Assembly (NCBI GenBank): GCA_903813345.2
Contig: CAIIXF020000010.1
Coordinates: 16,441,181 to 16,505,180 of the forward strand
From: Owenia fusiformis
Taxonomy: Eukaryota; Annelida; Polychaeta; Sabellida; Oweniidae
DNA: 64,000 nucleotides
Direction: 5' to 3'
The notes beneath the pieces were generated by a model, which saw only the letters and a program-made list of their open reading frames with translations, was not told the DNA's origin and searched no databases. Positions 63,353 through 64,000 of this stretch are shown here, piece after piece. The translations under genes were made by a program, and so were the position numbers. Each line of letters starts with the position of its first letter. Positions within the stretch are counted from its first letter, which is position 1.

Positions 63353-63525
63353 ATGGAATATCCTAAAATAGGAATTGTAGCAGTTATTATTGCTATCATT
63401 GCAGGACTATGTTTATTGAAAGTTGAACATTCAACAGAGCATTCAATTTTTATTGAAGCAAGTCCCAAAGATGTTTTTGAGTTTGTTTATGACCACAGGA
63501 ACATGCCTAAGATTCATCCATTTCT
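63353..63525 (+). CDS. Membrane-anchored SRPBCC/START-like protein, first exon
   Basis: ATG at 63353 opens 57 codons plus two bases before a consensus donor (gtaagt, 63526). Residues about 6-22 are a hydrophobic anchor (IGIVAVIIAIIAGLCLL). Then HSIFIEASPKDVFEFVYDHR follows, the opening strand and helix typical of SRPBCC (polyketide cyclase/START-like) lipid-binding folds. Further exons lie beyond the window. An ETS-type site accggaagt at 63226-63234 stands about 120 bp upstream, where a promoter is expected. The ligand is unknown. Confidence 0.65.
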
Positions 63526-63774
63526 GTAAGTATATGTATTGTAAAATATGTAAATGACGTACAGTACTCTCAAAACTGTAGAGAAAACCACATGCTATCT
63601 ATTGCAAGACTTACGCCTGCCACAACCGTCGCCATGTTAATCAGTGTTTTTAAGTAGCGCAAGGATCCTGTCATGACCCTGGAAGTGTTATCGTGGAAGC
63701 CTGGCGCGACCGTAGCCTTTATTGTGGTTTATAAGCGAATGTGAATATTAATGTATAGTACTGTACGCCCGGTA

Positions 63775-64000
63775 TTATTCGCGAGCTTTAATTTCGCGAA
63801 TTTCACAAGTTTGAAATTCATTATTCTCAGAAGCAGCGCTTGAATTGCCATTCAGTAATGCGTGCCGGGCTATGTTTGCCCTTTCTGCATCGTTATACAC
63901 CTTATATGTCCCGCGTTTGGAATTGGACTTCATGTTATCTTTTGCAATTTGCACTTCATTTGCAATGATGTCATCGATATCATTATTGGGCCTACTGGTG
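63775..64000 (-). pseudogene. Fragment of a mobile-element protein with HTH-like segment
   Basis: An open frame of 75 codons enters from the right edge and stops at 63775. It contains KRGTYKVYNDAERANIARHA and NGNSSAA, the pattern of short helix-turn-helix domains seen in transposon proteins. Its last residues (EIREIKARE) are encoded by cgcgaaattaaagctcgcg, a repeat-like terminus beginning near 63762 (tgtacgcccggtattattcg). It appears to be the end of a DNA transposon whose remainder lies outside. Family not assigned. Confidence 0.4.

Overview
The window is AT-rich animal nuclear DNA: spliced genes with GT/AG introns, AATAAA signals, many small inverted-repeat transposons and a non-LTR retrotransposon. 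Gene content and repeat style suggest a marine invertebrate, perhaps a mollusc or other lophotrochozoan. The species cannot be fixed from the sequence alone. All exon joins below were read by eye from splice sites and frame.

The main gene is HYOU1 (GRP170), the large Hsp110-type chaperone of the ER lumen, on the minus strand. Its 25 coding exons run from 55862 down to 35310 and join into 1094 codons plus no internal stop, from a signal peptide to a C-terminal DDEL. Intron 12 (42156-45602) holds a complete two-exon UDP-glycosyltransferase (UGT) gene on the opposite strand. A block holding this UGT and HYOU1 exons 13-25 is tandemly repeated leftward. From right to left the window shows unit A (about 33.5-45.3 kb, intact), unit B (about 19.7-33.5 kb) and unit C (left edge to about 19.7 kb, running off the window). 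All three UGT genes are full length. The extra HYOU1 halves in B and C are broken, so only the copy A exons can complete the chaperone.

Units B and C carry insertions that are absent from the sister copies, so the sisters serve as empty sites: an 838-bp element with 9-bp target duplication, a 465-bp element inside an exon, a 259-bp MITE, a 1975-bp CCATGG-rich element, a 505-bp hAT-like element, and a 5.9-kb element with short terminal repeats, at least ten copies of an AACGTGCGTGACG motif, a nested 190-bp satellite and a cluster of ACCGACAATTGTCGGT palindromes around a tRNA-like sequence.

Right of HYOU1 (51-56 kb) the introns hold a 5'-truncated LINE inserted in a MITE and several related MITEs. 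At 58.0-58.5 kb lies an inverted pair of exon-donor sequences, and at 59.1 kb an ER-stress-element-like site. On the plus strand follow a DIPK1/FAM69-type ER kinase (59696-61429) and the first exon of a membrane-anchored SRPBCC/START-like protein (63353-63525). A transposon with a helix-turn-helix-like coding fragment starts near 63.76 kb. HYOU1, the UGTs and the DIPK1 protein are all predicted ER residents; any functional link is inference.
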